Assembly (NCBI RefSeq): GCF_025231485.1
Contig: NZ_CP104003.1
Location: 1,302,001-1,366,000, forward strand
Direction: 5' to 3'
DNA length: 64,000 nucleotides
Source: Salinirubellus salinus
GTDB taxonomy: Archaea; Halobacteriota; Halobacteria; Halobacteriales; Haloarculaceae
The translations under genes and the position numbers were made by a program. The notes below the pieces were generated by a model. The model was not told the DNA's origin. It saw only the letters and a list, made by a program, of their open reading frames with translations, and searched no databases. Below are positions 17,426 to 28,687 of this stretch, in pieces. The number at the start of each line of letters is the position of its first letter. Positions within the stretch are counted from its first letter, which is position 1.

Positions 17426-18037
17426 ATGATGGCAACGACGCACGCGCTGGCCGGCCTCGCAGTCGCCAGCGTGACCCTCCTCGTCGCTCCGGACCAGGCG
17501 CCGGTGGCGATGGCGGCGGCCGCGTTCGGGGGGCTGTTCCCCGACCTCGACCTCTACGCCGGGCACCGTCGGACCCTCCACTACCCCGTCTACTACCCAC
17601 TGGCCGCGGCCGGGGCGTTCGCCTCGCTGGCGGTCGTCGGCACCGTCGCCACGCTCGCGCTGGCGTGGTTCCTGCTCGGTGCCGCCCTCCACTCCGTGAT
17701 GGACGCGTTCGGCGGCGGCCTCGAACTCCGGCCGTGGGAGGGGACCTCCGACCGCGCGGTGTACGACCACTTCAACGAACGGTGGCTGGCACCGCGCCGC
17801 TGGATCCGCTACGACGGTGCCCCGGAGGACGTGTTGCTCGCCGGCACCCTCGCGGTCCCGGCGGTCGTCGCGGGGCCCGCGCCGCTCGACGGCATCGCGC
17901 TCGGACTGGTCGTCGTCTCGATGGGGTGGGCGCTCGCCCGAAAGTCCGTGGCGACGGCCGCCGAGCGGCTCGTCCCCCTCCTGCCGCCGCGGCTGGTCTC
18001 GCACCTCCCCGAGCGGTTCACGGAGGGGACCGCGTGA
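17426..18037 (+). CDS. YdjM/DUF457-family membrane-bound metal-dependent hydrolase
   Basis: This 203-residue protein begins MMATTHALAGLAVASVT, with the conserved early THxxxG, followed by FGGLFPDLDLYAGHRRTLHY and LGAALHSVMDAFGGG. These His/Asp motifs between membrane helices are those of the YdjM (putative inner-membrane hydrolase) family. Its stop overlaps the GTG of the glycosylase gene (GTGA), suggesting co-translation. The substrate is unknown. Confidence 0.78.
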   Translation: MMATTHALAGLAVASVTLLVAPDQAPVAMAAAAFGGLFPDLDLYAGHRRTLHYPVYYPLAAAGAFASLAVVGTVATLALAWFLLGAALHSVMDAFGGGLELRPWEGTSDRAVYDHFNERWLAPRRWIRYDGAPEDVLLAGTLAVPAVVAGPAPLDGIALGLVVVSMGWALARKSVATAAERLVPLLPPRLVSHLPERFTEGTA

Positions 18038-18621
18038 CCGACGGTCCGACCGACCCCGTCGAACGGCTCCGGGCCGACCCGCACCTCGGCCCGGTGGTCG
18101 AGGCGCACGGTCCCGTGACGGTCGAACCGGCCGCGGACCCGTTCGCCCGGTTCGTCGTCGCTATCGTGAACCAGCAGCTCTCGACGCAGTCGGCCGCAGC
18201 CATCCGCGAGCGACTGTTCGACCGCTTCGAGGTCACCCCCCGGACGATACTCGGGGCCGACGAGTCGGCCCTCCGCGAGGTCGGGCTGTCGAGTCAGAAG
18301 GTCCGGTACGTCCGGAACGTCGCCGAAGCCTACGAGTCGGGGAAGGTCGACCCCGCTCGCTACGCCTCGTTCACGGACGAGGAGGTGGTCGACGACCTGA
18401 CCGACATCGTCGGCGTCGGCGACTGGACCGCCCGCATCTTCCTGATGTTCGTCCTCGGACGAGAGGACGTGTTCCCAGTCGGTGACCTCGGCATCCGCAA
18501 GGCGATGGCCGCGCTGTTCGAACTGGACCAGTCCGACCGCGCCGCGATGGTCGAGACCGCCGAGCGCTGGGCGCCACACCGCACCTACGCCTCGCTCTAC
18601 CTCTGGCGCTCCGTGGACTAG
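18034..18621 (+). CDS. DNA-3-methyladenine glycosylase II-like (AlkA, HhH-GPD)
   Basis: This 195-residue HhH-GPD protein has NQQLSTQSAAAIRERL early, the hairpin DIVGVGDWTARIFLMF and the catalytic-Asp segment VFPVGDLGIRK. It lacks the Cys cluster of the Nth/MutY group, which fits the AlkA branch that removes alkylated bases. The GTG start overlaps the preceding stop by four bases. A much longer open frame upstream in the same phase is non-coding in character. The convergent PPOX gene shares the CTAG at the two stop codons. Confidence 0.87.
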   Translation: MTDGPTDPVERLRADPHLGPVVEAHGPVTVEPAADPFARFVVAIVNQQLSTQSAAAIRERLFDRFEVTPRTILGADESALREVGLSSQKVRYVRNVAEAYESGKVDPARYASFTDEEVVDDLTDIVGVGDWTARIFLMFVLGREDVFPVGDLGIRKAMAALFELDQSDRAAMVETAERWAPHRTYASLYLWRSVD

Positions 18622-19508
18622 AAGAACCACCCGGTGAGTCCGGACTCGCCGAAGTACTCGCGGGTCCGACGCTTGCCCTCCACCACCGACCGCAGCACGT
18701 CGAGCCGGGTCTCCCGGCGCATCGAGAAGTGGCTGCCGGCGCGGAGTCGCACGCGGTCGCCAGACACGCCGACGACGCGACCCCTGACCACGCGCTGTCC
18801 GAGCTGTCGCACGTCAGGGGTGTGCCAGTGGAGGAGGAGACAGGCCGGGTCGCCCTCACTCGCCGGGACGGGCGCGACCGGGTCGAGGGTCGCCACGTCC
18901 CCGGGGACCTCGAACCCTCGGAGTGGGACCGGCGTGGGGCCGTCGCGCCCGCAGACCCCGAGCACCGCCCGGTCGTGTTTGCCGGCCTCTGTCGCCCCGA
19001 GTTCGACCACGGGCCACGCCGGGACCGCGGGGGCCGTGGGGGCAGGCGTTACCTCCTCGACACCGGTGGGGTCGATGCGGACCACGACGCGGAGGAGGTA
19101 CCAGTCCATCAACAGGCGGCCGAGGCGGGACTCGAGGACGCCGTTCTCCGTGAACGCCCGGCGTTTCTCCCCGTCCGGTTCGTCGGCGATGAGGCCGGCG
19201 ACGTACTCGGCGTTCGCACGAACGTCCGCGTCGTCCACCGTCGCCGTCCCCCGAACGAGCAGCGACGGGCCGCCCGACCCACCGTGCAGCAGGAGCGCCA
19301 CGGCCGGGTTCTCGCGGACGTGCTCGACCTTCCCGGCGTACGCCGGCGGCGAGGTGACCACCACGCACTCGCGTCCCTCGTCGTAGAAGGGTGTCAGCGG
19401 GTAGACGACCGGCCGTCCCTCGCTGGCGGCGGCGAACTCGGCCGTCACCGAGCGGTGGACGGCCTGCCGGAGTCGGTCGTGGTCCACCGACGGCGGCGTC
19501 AGTACCAC
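18618..19508 (-). CDS. pyridoxamine 5'-phosphate oxidase-family (FMN-binding split-barrel) protein
   Basis: This protein of about 296 residues has an N-terminal split-barrel: EGRPVVYPLTPFYDEGRECVVVTSPPAYAGKVEHVRENPAVALLLHG, then LLVRGTATV. That pattern is typical of PPOX-fold flavin proteins. The second half (PVVELGATEAGKHD onward) looks like a divergent second barrel. GTG at 19508 is favoured because a GATTTAGG TATA-like element lies about 55 bp upstream, while the earlier ATG at 19583 lies before that element. The ligand and reaction are unknown. Confidence 0.68.
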   Translation of the reverse strand: MVLTPPSVDHDRLRQAVHRSVTAEFAAASEGRPVVYPLTPFYDEGRECVVVTSPPAYAGKVEHVRENPAVALLLHGGSGGPSLLVRGTATVDDADVRANAEYVAGLIADEPDGEKRRAFTENGVLESRLGRLLMDWYLLRVVVRIDPTGVEEVTPAPTAPAVPAWPVVELGATEAGKHDRAVLGVCGRDGPTPVPLRGFEVPGDVATLDPVAPVPASEGDPACLLLHWHTPDVRQLGQRVVRGRVVGVSGDRVRLRAGSHFSMRRETRLDVLRSVVEGKRRTREYFGESGLTGWFF

Positions 19509-19650
19509 CGGTGGACACCTCGTGCGTCGCGCATCCGGTGTCAGAGGCCGCGTCTCACACCTAAATCTTCGGGTCGTGTGCACACACTACACGACGGGTG
19601 GAGTGGGGTGGGGTGGGTACCTTCCGGCCTCGCCGCTTGACCACCGCCCG

Positions 19651-20259
19651 TCAGTGCACCCTGGCGGTACCGTCGGAGAGGTGGCCTTCTCGCTCCTCGT
19701 CCTCCTCGCCGCCCGCTTCCGAGTCGGGCCGCTCGTCGACGCGACTGGCGGGGTTCCCGACCACCGTCGCGCCGGCCGGGACGTCCCTCGTGACGACGGC
19801 GCCGGCACCGACCGTCGCGCCCTCACCGACGGTGATGGGGCCCAGTAGGGTCGCGTTGGCCCCCACGGTCACGCCGTCGCCGAGCGTCGGGTGGCGCTTC
19901 TCGCGTGCCATCGAGGTGCCACCGAGGGTGACACCGTGGTAGAGTACCACGTCGTCGCCCACCTCGGCAGTCTCACCGACGACGACGCCCATCCCGTGGT
20001 CGACGAACAGCCGGCGGCCGATCTCGGCCGCCGGGTGTATCTCGACCCCGGTGAGGAACCGGGCGACCTGCGAGAGGGCGCGGGCGGCCAGCGGGTGGCC
20101 ACGCCGGGCGATGGCGTGGGTCACCCGGTAGAACCAGACGGCGTGGAGGCCGGCGTAGAGCAGTACCTCCGCGGTCGAGCGGGCGGCCGGGTCGTTCTCC
20201 TTGGCGGTGCGGACGTCCTCGTGGACGGTTCGGCGGATTCGGTGTAGCGTGTCGAGCAT
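19651..20259 (-). CDS. cysE: serine O-acetyltransferase
   Basis: This 202-residue protein has a short helical N-terminal region, then the hexapeptide-repeat beta-helix with the SAT signature [30 protein letters not shown] and [11 protein letters not shown]. The His in VDHGMG and the Asp-His pair are the expected active-site residues. It makes O-acetylserine from serine and acetyl-CoA for cysteine synthesis. The tail (about 25 residues, [13 protein letters not shown]) is very acidic and lacks the usual Ile C-terminus involved in CysK docking. Confidence 0.9.
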   Translation of the reverse strand: MLDTLHRIRRTVHEDVRTAKENDPAARSTAEVLLYAGLHAVWFYRVTHAIARRGHPLAARALSQVARFLTGVEIHPAAEIGRRLFVDHGMGVVVGETAEVGDDVVLYHGVTLGGTSMAREKRHPTLGDGVTVGANATLLGPITVGEGATVGAGAVVTRDVPAGATVVGNPASRVDERPDSEAGGEEDEEREGHLSDGTARVH

Positions 20260-20504
20260 GGGTGCTGTCGTGTCGAGTGGGTGTCGTGGGACGGGACCGC
20301 GCGTGCCCTGCAGGCGTGGCGGGAGTCGGCGGGCGAACGTGGAGAATCAGGCCTGTCGCCGACAGCGACAGCGAGGGCCAGCGCGAGCGGTCGGCTGCGG
20401 AACGGGGCGACCACGGCGGGCCGTCGCGGCCACGCTGGCGTGGGTCATAACGAGAGTCAAGCGCTGCGGAGGGAAAAAGTGTCGGTTGGAGACCTTGGCC
20501 TAGC
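20260..20504. other. gene-free intergenic region, possible pccA terminator
   Basis: These 245 bases between cysE and pccA hold no convincing frame. A run of five A (20474-20478, T-run on the minus strand) about 27 bp past the pccA stop is the only terminator-like feature. The rest is GC-rich, with CGACAGCGACAGCGA-type short repeats. Confidence 0.35.
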
Positions 20505-22352
<1,848 letters not shown>

Positions 22353-22384
22353 TCCTTGACCCGTCCCTCTCCCGTCGCCCACGT

Positions 22385-22430
22385 CACTATTTCGGTTCAC
22401 AGAGTCACAACACGTTGGAAGTTGTGAACC
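22385..22430 (-). promoter_or_regulatory. candidate pccA promoter with nested inverted repeats
   Basis: GGTTCACA (22394-22401) and TGTGAACC (22423-22430) form an outer inverted repeat. TCACAAC (22405-22411) and GTTGTGA (22421-22427) form an inner one. They sit immediately upstream of a TATA-like CGAAATAGTG (minus strand, 22385-22394), about 38 bp before the pccA ATG. Clustered TGTGA half-sites suggest a regulator-binding site controlling pccA separately from pccBX. Confidence 0.45.
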
Positions 22431-22461
22431 GCCGTCGGCCAGGAGGTTGACGCGGCCGCCC

Positions 22462-22725
22462 TCACCGCATCCGCGTCGTCCGTCCCGCTGCGGTCCAGGC
22501 GTCCTCGGGCGCGGACGTCGGGACCCGTGCCTCCCGTCGCTGGAGCGCCGAGACGCGACCGGCGAACGACCACCGTCGGGGGTTCCACGGCTCCTGGGCC
22601 GACTCCTCGGTGTCTGCGGCCGCCTCCAGCGCCGCGAGGTGGGCGTTCACCACCGCGGCGATGGCGACGGCCTCGTCCTCGCTGGCGTCGTCCGGGACGT
22701 CGAACTCGTACTCGTCGTCGCTCAT
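22462..22725 (-). CDS. pccX: PccX-like small subunit of haloarchaeal acyl-CoA carboxylase
   Basis: This 87-residue protein has an acidic N-terminus ([36 protein letters not shown]) and a C-terminal [17 protein letters not shown] segment. That resembles the small epsilon-like subunits of actinobacterial acyl-CoA carboxylases and the PccX subunit reported for Haloferax mediterranei propionyl-CoA carboxylase. It lies between pccB and pccA, and its ATG overlaps the pccB stop. A GTG one codon earlier is an alternative start. The role would be assembly or activation of the carboxylase complex. Assignment rests on context and composition. Confidence 0.7.
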   Translation of the reverse strand: MSDDEYEFDVPDDASEDEAVAIAAVVNAHLAALEAAADTEESAQEPWNPRRWSFAGRVSALQRREARVPTSAPEDAWTAAGRTTRMR

Positions 22726-24269
22726 CACAGCGGGATGTTACCGTGTTTCCGCGAGGGGTTCTCCTTGCGCTTCGAGCGCAGCACGTCGAGGTCGCGGATG
22801 AGACGACGGCGCGTGTCCTTCGGCTCGATGACGTCGTCGACGAACCCCCGCTCGGCCGCCGTGTACGGGTTCGCGAACGTCTCGCGGTACTCGTCGATGA
22901 GGTCGTCGCGCAGTGAGTCGGGGTCGTCGGCGTCGGCGAGTTCGTCGCGGTAGAGGACGTTCACCGCGCCCTGTGGCCCCATCACGGCGATCTCGGCCGT
23001 GGGCCACGCGTAGTTCACGTCCGCCTCGAGGTGTTTCGAGGCCATGACGTCGTACGCGCCGCCGTACGCCTTGCGCGTGATGACGGTCATCAGCGGGACC
23101 GTCGCCTCGCTGTAGGCGTACAGGAGTTTCGCGCCGTGCTTGATGATGCCGCCGTGCTCCTGGTCGGTGCCGGGCATGAACCCCGGCACGTCCACGAACG
23201 TCAGGATGGGGATGTTGAACGCGTCGCAGAAGCGGACGAACCGCGAGCCCTTGAGCGAGGCGTCGATGTCCAGCGTCCCGGCGTTCACGCGGGGCTGGTT
23301 CGCCACGACGCCGACCGCGTGCCCGTCGAGACGCGCGAACCCCGTGACGATGTTGCGGGCGTACGCCTCGGCCACCTCGAAGAACGACTGCTCGTCGACC
23401 ACGTCGCCGATGACGTCGGTGATGTCGTACGGCTTCTGGGGCTGGTCGGGCACGACGTCCTCGGCGGCCGTACACTCCCGTTCCGGGTCGTCCCACGGCT
23501 CCACGCTCGGCGGGTCCTCCACGTTGTTCTGCGGGAGGTACGAGAGCAGGTGCCGGATGTCGTCGAGCGCCTGTTCCTCGGCCGCCGCCGAGAAGTGCGC
23601 GACGCCCGACTCGCCGGTGTGGGTCCCCGCGCCGCCGAGTTCCTCGAACCCCACCTCCTCGCCCGTGACCGTCTCGATGACGTCCGGCCCGGTGATGAAC
23701 ATGTGGCTGGTCTCCTGGACCATGAAGATGAAGTCCGTGATGGCGGGGGAGTAGACCGCACCGCCTGCACACGGGCCCATGATGGCCGATATCTGGGGGA
23801 CGACGCCGCTTGCCTTCTGGTTGCGGTGGAAGATCTCGGCGTAGCCCGCGAGCGAGTCGATACCCTCCTGGATGCGGGCACCCGCCGAGTCGTTCAGTCC
23901 GATGATGGGCGCACCCGTCTCGATGGCTCGGTCCATCATCTTGGTCACCTTCTCCGCGAACACCTCGCCGAGCGACCCGCCGAAGACGGTGAAGTCGTGG
24001 GCGAAGACGAAGACGGTACGGCCGTCCACCTCGCCGTAGCCGGTGACGACGCCGTCGCCGGGCACCTTCTTCTCGTCCATGTCGAAGTTGGTCGAGCGGT
24101 GTTCCCGGAGCGTGTCGAACTCCTCGAACGTGCCGTCGTCGACGAAGTAGTCGACACGCTCGCGAGCGGTCATCTTGCCCTTCTCGTGCTGCGCCTCGAT
24201 ACGGGCCTCGCCGCCGCCCTTCTCGGCTTCGGCCTTCCGCTCGCGTAACTCGTCGATGCGGTCTTCCAT
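22725..24269 (-). CDS. pccB: acyl-CoA (propionyl-CoA) carboxylase carboxyltransferase subunit
   Basis: This 514-residue carboxyltransferase has both crotonase-like halves. [18 protein letters not shown] and [16 protein letters not shown] lie in the first; [27 protein letters not shown] and [11 protein letters not shown] lie in the second. It transfers CO2 from biotin to propionyl- or acetyl-CoA. The length and the carboxybiotin and acyl-CoA oxyanion Gly motifs match the PccB group. The start [11 protein letters not shown] was preferred over a non-acidic 13-residue extension. It leads the pccB-pccX unit. Confidence 0.93.
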   Translation of the reverse strand: MEDRIDELRERKAEAEKGGGEARIEAQHEKGKMTARERVDYFVDDGTFEEFDTLREHRSTNFDMDEKKVPGDGVVTGYGEVDGRTVFVFAHDFTVFGGSLGEVFAEKVTKMMDRAIETGAPIIGLNDSAGARIQEGIDSLAGYAEIFHRNQKASGVVPQISAIMGPCAGGAVYSPAITDFIFMVQETSHMFITGPDVIETVTGEEVGFEELGGAGTHTGESGVAHFSAAAEEQALDDIRHLLSYLPQNNVEDPPSVEPWDDPERECTAAEDVVPDQPQKPYDITDVIGDVVDEQSFFEVAEAYARNIVTGFARLDGHAVGVVANQPRVNAGTLDIDASLKGSRFVRFCDAFNIPILTFVDVPGFMPGTDQEHGGIIKHGAKLLYAYSEATVPLMTVITRKAYGGAYDVMASKHLEADVNYAWPTAEIAVMGPQGAVNVLYRDELADADDPDSLRDDLIDEYRETFANPYTAAERGFVDDVIEPKDTRRRLIRDLDVLRSKRKENPSRKHGNIPL

Positions 24270-24350
24270 CGTCACGGCGACCACCGTGTGATACTCATTG
24301 CCCGGCAATCGACGGGCCGGTGAAAAAGAGTTACCGAACGAGGCGGAACA

Positions 24351-25190
24351 CTACCGGAACCGCGGCGGCCGGGAGAGTTTCTCCTTCAGCGTCCGGAACT
24401 TCGACTCGGCCACCTCGACCTGTTCCTGCGCCTCGGAGAGTTCCTCCTCGAAGGCGGCCTCGTCGGTCAGGTCCTCGAGGAACACGGAGAGACCGTCCTC
24501 CGACGGGTAGGCGCGGAGTTCGAGCCAGCGGTCCAGTTCGGGGATGTTGCAGTCGACCGACTGTGGCTTGCGGTCGTTCATCGCGCTGCGGATGGCGCCC
24601 TCGACGGCCTCGTCCCGGCCGAGCAACTCCCAGATGGTCACGTCCGCGCCGTAGTCGAACTCACCGTCGACCAAGAGGGTCTCGGCGGCCCGGTTCAGGT
24701 AGGTGACCTGCCAGTCCGTGTCGACGGCGATGTACCCCTCGCCGATGCGGTCGTAGATGCTCTGGACGCGCTCCTCGGCGCGCTGGGCGGCCTGTTCGGC
24801 CTGGTGTTTGGTCACGAGGTTCGAGACGCGGTTGCCGAGGACGACGTACTGCTGCGAGCCGACGCCCTTCTGTAGGTAGTCGGTGACCCCGAGGCGGAAC
24901 GCCTCGCTCGCGACCTCCTCGCTCCCGCGGCCGGTGAAGAAGATGACCGGCACCTTCGGGTGGTCCTCACGGACGGCCTCGAGGAACTCCAGGCCGTCCA
25001 TGTCGTCCATCTGGTAGTCCGTGACGATGCAGTCGGCTCCGTCGAGGTGGCTCAGGGCCTCCTCGGCGTCGAGGAAGCCGACCACCTCCATCTCCGGGTG
25101 TTCACGCTCGAGTGAGCGCTTGGTCACGTCGAGAACGGCCTCGTCGTCGTCGATGTGGACCACTCTGACGACGTTACGATCGGAGTCCAT
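24351..25190 (-). CDS. response regulator: receiver domain plus PAS domain and coiled tail
   Basis: This protein of about 279 residues has a CheY-like receiver (residues 7-120): acidic pocket DDDE (14-17), phospho-acceptor D58 in IVTDYQMDD, T86 and K108. A helix then leads to a PAS domain (about 145-240, with YIAVDTDWQVTYLNRAAE), followed by a coiled-coil tail (EEELSEAQEQVEVAESKFRTLKEKL). There is no DNA-binding or kinase domain, as in many haloarchaeal receiver-PAS proteins, so output is probably through protein contacts. The ATG is fixed by a strong TATA box about 27 bp upstream. Confidence 0.88.
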   Translation of the reverse strand: MDSDRNVVRVVHIDDDEAVLDVTKRSLEREHPEMEVVGFLDAEEALSHLDGADCIVTDYQMDDMDGLEFLEAVREDHPKVPVIFFTGRGSEEVASEAFRLGVTDYLQKGVGSQQYVVLGNRVSNLVTKHQAEQAAQRAEERVQSIYDRIGEGYIAVDTDWQVTYLNRAAETLLVDGEFDYGADVTIWELLGRDEAVEGAIRSAMNDRKPQSVDCNIPELDRWLELRAYPSEDGLSVFLEDLTDEAAFEEELSEAQEQVEVAESKFRTLKEKLSRPPRFR

Positions 25191-25213
25191 AGATGCGGAA
25201 CACTCCCGACAGG

Positions 25214-25220
25214 TATAAAT
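25214..25220 (-). promoter_or_regulatory. TATA box of the receiver-PAS gene
   Basis: ATTTATA on the minus strand, centred about 27 bp before the ATG at 25190. This is a near-ideal leaderless haloarchaeal promoter. Confidence 0.6.
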
Positions 25221-25459
25221 GTTGTTTCGGATATGGGAGTCGTTCACCCCCCGGAACCGCCGTATCTCGGGCGTTCTCCGGGCCGTTCTCCAGACGATGC
25301 GGGTTTGGTATCTGACAACCACCTCGACTGAGCGTCACTTTCGGCAGCAGGGGGAGCCAGCCAGAGCCGCGACTCCCCTCGGGACGGGGGTTCGGTACCG
25401 CCCGCGACGGGGCGGACGAGTCGTGGCCGGCGACGTCCCCGAACGCGGACGGGTGTCCG

Positions 25460-26419
25460 TCACTCGCCCGGTATCACGACCAGTTTGCCGAGGAACGACT
25501 CCTCGAGGACCGCACGGTGGGCGTCGGGCGTCTCCGCCAGCGGGTAGGTCCGGGCCACCTCCGGGACGACACGACCGGCCGCGAGGAGCGTCCCCAGCCG
25601 GGCGAGGACGGCCCCCGTGTCCGGCGTGTTGAACATCGACATCACCTGGAATCGGAGGTCCTTGAACTTCCCCGGCCCCATCGGGACGGGGGCGGTCGGC
25701 CCGGTGTTCCCGATGGCGACCACCCGGCCCCGCTCGGCCGCAACCTCGAAGTCGAGTTCGGCGTACTCGTTCGCGAACGTGTCGAGTATCACGTCCGGGG
25801 CCCCGGCCGCCGTGATGGCCTCGGCGAGGTCGGCCCGCGTGTAGTCGAGCACCGTGTCGGCCCCGAGCGCCCGGAGCGTGTCGTGGTACGGAGGCGAGGC
25901 CGTGGTCGTCACCTCCGCGCCCGTGGCGGCCGCGAGCTGGACGGCGACGTGTCCGACGCCACCGCTCCCGGAGTGGATCAGCACGGACTCGGCCGGTTCG
26001 AGCTCGGCGTGGTGGACGAGCGCCTGCCACGCCGTGACCCCGACGAGCCCCAGCGCCGCGCCCTCCTCGAACGAGCAGCCGACGGGCAGGACGGCCGCGT
26101 GGTCGCTCGGCACCCGGACGTACTCGGCGCAGGTCCCCTGGTTCCAGTTGCCCAGCCCGGTGGCGAACACCCGGTCACCCACCTCGAACCCCTCGACGCC
26201 GGGACCGACCGTCTCGACGACGCCGGCGGCGTCGGACCCCGGCGTCCACGGCAACTCCGGCACCGGGTACTCCCCCTCGCGGAAGTAGGTGTCGACGGGG
26301 TTGACACCGGCGGCTTCGACCCGGACCAGCAGGTCCCCGTGGCCCGGCTTCGGGCGGTCGACCTCCTCGACGGACAGTACCTCGGGACCTCCGTGCTCCG
26401 CGTAGCGGACGGCGCGCAT
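25460..26419 (-). CDS. NADPH:quinone reductase-like zinc-independent alcohol dehydrogenase (MDR family)
   Basis: This 319-residue medium-chain dehydrogenase has a GroES-like N-domain (VLSVEEVDRPKPGHGDLLVRVEAAGVNPVDTYFREG) and a Rossmann domain with IHSGSGGVGHVAVQLAAATGA. The structural and catalytic zinc ligands of classical ADHs are absent, as in quinone oxidoreductases. It probably reduces a quinone or enone with NADPH. It stands alone on the minus strand, divergent from panB. Confidence 0.85.
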   Translation of the reverse strand: MRAVRYAEHGGPEVLSVEEVDRPKPGHGDLLVRVEAAGVNPVDTYFREGEYPVPELPWTPGSDAAGVVETVGPGVEGFEVGDRVFATGLGNWNQGTCAEYVRVPSDHAAVLPVGCSFEEGAALGLVGVTAWQALVHHAELEPAESVLIHSGSGGVGHVAVQLAAATGAEVTTTASPPYHDTLRALGADTVLDYTRADLAEAITAAGAPDVILDTFANEYAELDFEVAAERGRVVAIGNTGPTAPVPMGPGKFKDLRFQVMSMFNTPDTGAVLARLGTLLAAGRVVPEVARTYPLAETPDAHRAVLEESFLGKLVVIPGE

Positions 26420-26550
26420 ACCCTCCTCTCACCCGGTGGAGCCTTCGCCCTTTCCCCGGCCCGGCAGCCGGACTCGACGGAACGGCGACGAGCCGCGGGG
26501 ACCCGGCGCCGGCCCGGTGGGCTTTTGTCCCGCGCCGCTCCACCCCCGAT

Positions 26551-27381
26551 ATGTCGCGGAACACGCTCCGGACCATCCGAAAGCGGTACGAGGACGACGA
26601 ACCGCTGACGATGCTGACCGCCTACGACGCACCCATCGCCCGTCTCGTGGACCGCGGCGGCGTCGACATGATCCTCGTCGGCGACAGCGCTGGCCACAAC
26701 CACCTCGGCTACGAGGACACGATGCCCGTCACGATGGACGAGGCCGTCTCGAACACGGCGGCCGTCGTCCGCGGCACCGAGAACGCCTTCGTCATCGGCG
26801 ACATGCCGTTCGGTTCCTACGGCGCCTCGATGGAGCAGTCCGTCGAGAACGCCAGCCGCTTCATGAAGGAGGCCGGTGCCGACGCCGTGAAACTGGAGAC
26901 CGCGCCCGGTGGAGAGACCACCATCGAACTCATCGAGCGGTTCACCGAACTCGGCATCCCGGTCCAGGGCCACCTCGGGCTGACGCCACAGCACATGAAC
27001 CAGCTGGGCGGTGCGGTCGTGCAGGGGCGCGAGGGGCCGGACTCGGAGTACGCGGACCTCCTCGTGGAGACCGCCCAGCGGCTGGAGGAGGCCGGCGTGT
27101 TCACGCTCGTCATCGAGGCGACGACCGAGGCCGTCGCCAAGCGCGTGAGCGAGAGCGTCGACGTCCCCACCATCGGCATCGGCGCCGGCCGCTACACCGA
27201 CGGGCAGGTGCTCGTCGTCAACGACGTGCTCGGCCTCGGGGGCGAGGGGTACAGTCTCGCGAAGGAGTACGTCAACCTCGACGAGATCATCGAGGACGCC
27301 ATCTCGGAGTTCGTAGGGGACGTGCGCGAGGGGCGGTTCCCGACGGCGGCGAACGCGTACGAGCCGATGGACGCGGAGTAG
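26551..27381 (+). CDS. panB: 3-methyl-2-oxobutanoate hydroxymethyltransferase (ketopantoate hydroxymethyltransferase)
   Basis: This 276-residue TIM-barrel protein has the PanB motifs MLTAYDAPIARLVD, VDMILVGDS, GDMPFGSY, VKLETAPGG and VPTIGIGAGRYTDGQVLVVNDVLG. It transfers a hydroxymethyl group from methylene-folate to 2-oxoisovalerate in pantothenate/CoA synthesis. Metal-binding Asp residues (in VGDS and IGDM) are present. A GCTTTTGTC element about 26 bp upstream of the ATG is the likely promoter. Confidence 0.95.
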   Translation: MSRNTLRTIRKRYEDDEPLTMLTAYDAPIARLVDRGGVDMILVGDSAGHNHLGYEDTMPVTMDEAVSNTAAVVRGTENAFVIGDMPFGSYGASMEQSVENASRFMKEAGADAVKLETAPGGETTIELIERFTELGIPVQGHLGLTPQHMNQLGGAVVQGREGPDSEYADLLVETAQRLEEAGVFTLVIEATTEAVAKRVSESVDVPTIGIGAGRYTDGQVLVVNDVLGLGGEGYSLAKEYVNLDEIIEDAISEFVGDVREGRFPTAANAYEPMDAE

Positions 27382-27538
27382 TCGGTCGGGCCGACTGTCG
27401 CCGGGGAACGGGGCCAGAGTGGGCGACCTCGGTCCCGAAAACCGCTGGAACGTTGTCTTTCCGTGATTCGACAGAGCCGGCCCGATGCGCCGGAACCGGC
27501 GGGATTTATGCCCGAACCGTCAGACCCCACGAACGGCA

Positions 27539-28687
27539 ATGAAACTCCACGAGTACCAGGCGAAGGGAGTCTTCGCCGACGCGGGGGTCCCGACGCCGAA
27601 GTCGGCGCTCGCCTCGACGGTCGACGAGGCCGTCGACGCGGCCGACGAGGTCGGCTACCCCTGTGCGGTGAAGGCGCAGGTACAGGTCGGTGGCCGTGGG
27701 AAGGCCGGCGGTATCGAACTCGTCGACGACGAGGACGAACTCCGCGAGGCCGCCGAGCGCATCATCGGCATGGACCTCAAGGGCCTGCACGTCGACCGCG
27801 TCCTCGTCGAGGAGGCCGTCGACTTCGTCGACGAACTCTACGTCGGCGTGACGATGGACCGCGGCGAGGGCAAGCCGGTCGTCATGGTCTCGACCGAGGG
27901 TGGCGTCGACATCGAGCAGGTGGCCGAGGAGAACCCCGAGGCCATCGCTCGCGAACACGTCGATCCGGCGTTCGGCCTGCACCCGTATCAGGCCCGCCGC
28001 GCCGTCTTCTCGGCTGGCGTCGACCGTGACGTGGCCACGGACGTGGCGCGCGTGCTGACCACGCTCTACAGCCTGTGGGACGACAAGGACGGCACGGACG
28101 CCGAGATCAACCCGCTGATGATCACGAGCGACCGCGAGGTGATCGCGGCCGACGCCGTCATGAACGTCGACGACGACGCGCTGTTCCGCCACCCCGACCT
28201 CCAGGAGATGGAGGAGGAGGGCGACGTCGGCGGCGACGAACTCGAGCAGAAGGCCGACGAGTACGGCTTCGACTACGTCCGACTCTCGGGCAACGTCGGC
28301 ATCATCGGCAACGGCGCGGGCCTCGTGATGACGACGCTCGACCTCGTGGACTACTACGGCGGCTCGCCGGCGAACTTCCTCGACATCGGTGGCGGGGCGA
28401 AGGCCGAACGTGTGACGAACGCGCTCGACATGGTGTTCTCCGACGAGAACGTCGATTCGGTCGTCTTCAACATCTTCGGCGGCATCACCCGCGGCGACGA
28501 GGTGGCGAAGGGTATCAACGAGGCACTCGAGAGCTTCGACGAGATCCCCAAGCCCGTCGTCGTCCGTCTCGCGGGGACGAACGCCGAGGAGGGGATGGAG
28601 ATTCTGAACACCGACCTCGTCACGGTGGAGGCCACGCTCGAGTCGGCCGTCCAGCGTGCGGTCGAGTACGCGGAGGAGGAAGCATGA
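27539..28687 (+). CDS. sucC: succinyl-CoA synthetase (ADP-forming) beta subunit
   Basis: This 382-residue subunit begins [20 protein letters not shown] and has an ATP-grasp domain ([14 protein letters not shown]), AEINPLM, and the C-terminal CoA-ligase-like domain ([14 protein letters not shown] and [17 protein letters not shown]). With SucD it interconverts succinyl-CoA and succinate plus ATP (or ADP). Upstream in-frame codons were excluded because a GATTTATG promoter element lies at 27503-27510. The stop overlaps the sucD start. Confidence 0.96.
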   Translation: MKLHEYQAKGVFADAGVPTPKSALASTVDEAVDAADEVGYPCAVKAQVQVGGRGKAGGIELVDDEDELREAAERIIGMDLKGLHVDRVLVEEAVDFVDELYVGVTMDRGEGKPVVMVSTEGGVDIEQVAEENPEAIAREHVDPAFGLHPYQARRAVFSAGVDRDVATDVARVLTTLYSLWDDKDGTDAEINPLMITSDREVIAADAVMNVDDDALFRHPDLQEMEEEGDVGGDELEQKADEYGFDYVRLSGNVGIIGNGAGLVMTTLDLVDYYGGSPANFLDIGGGAKAERVTNALDMVFSDENVDSVVFNIFGGITRGDEVAKGINEALESFDEIPKPVVVRLAGTNAEEGMEILNTDLVTVEATLESAVQRAVEYAEEEA

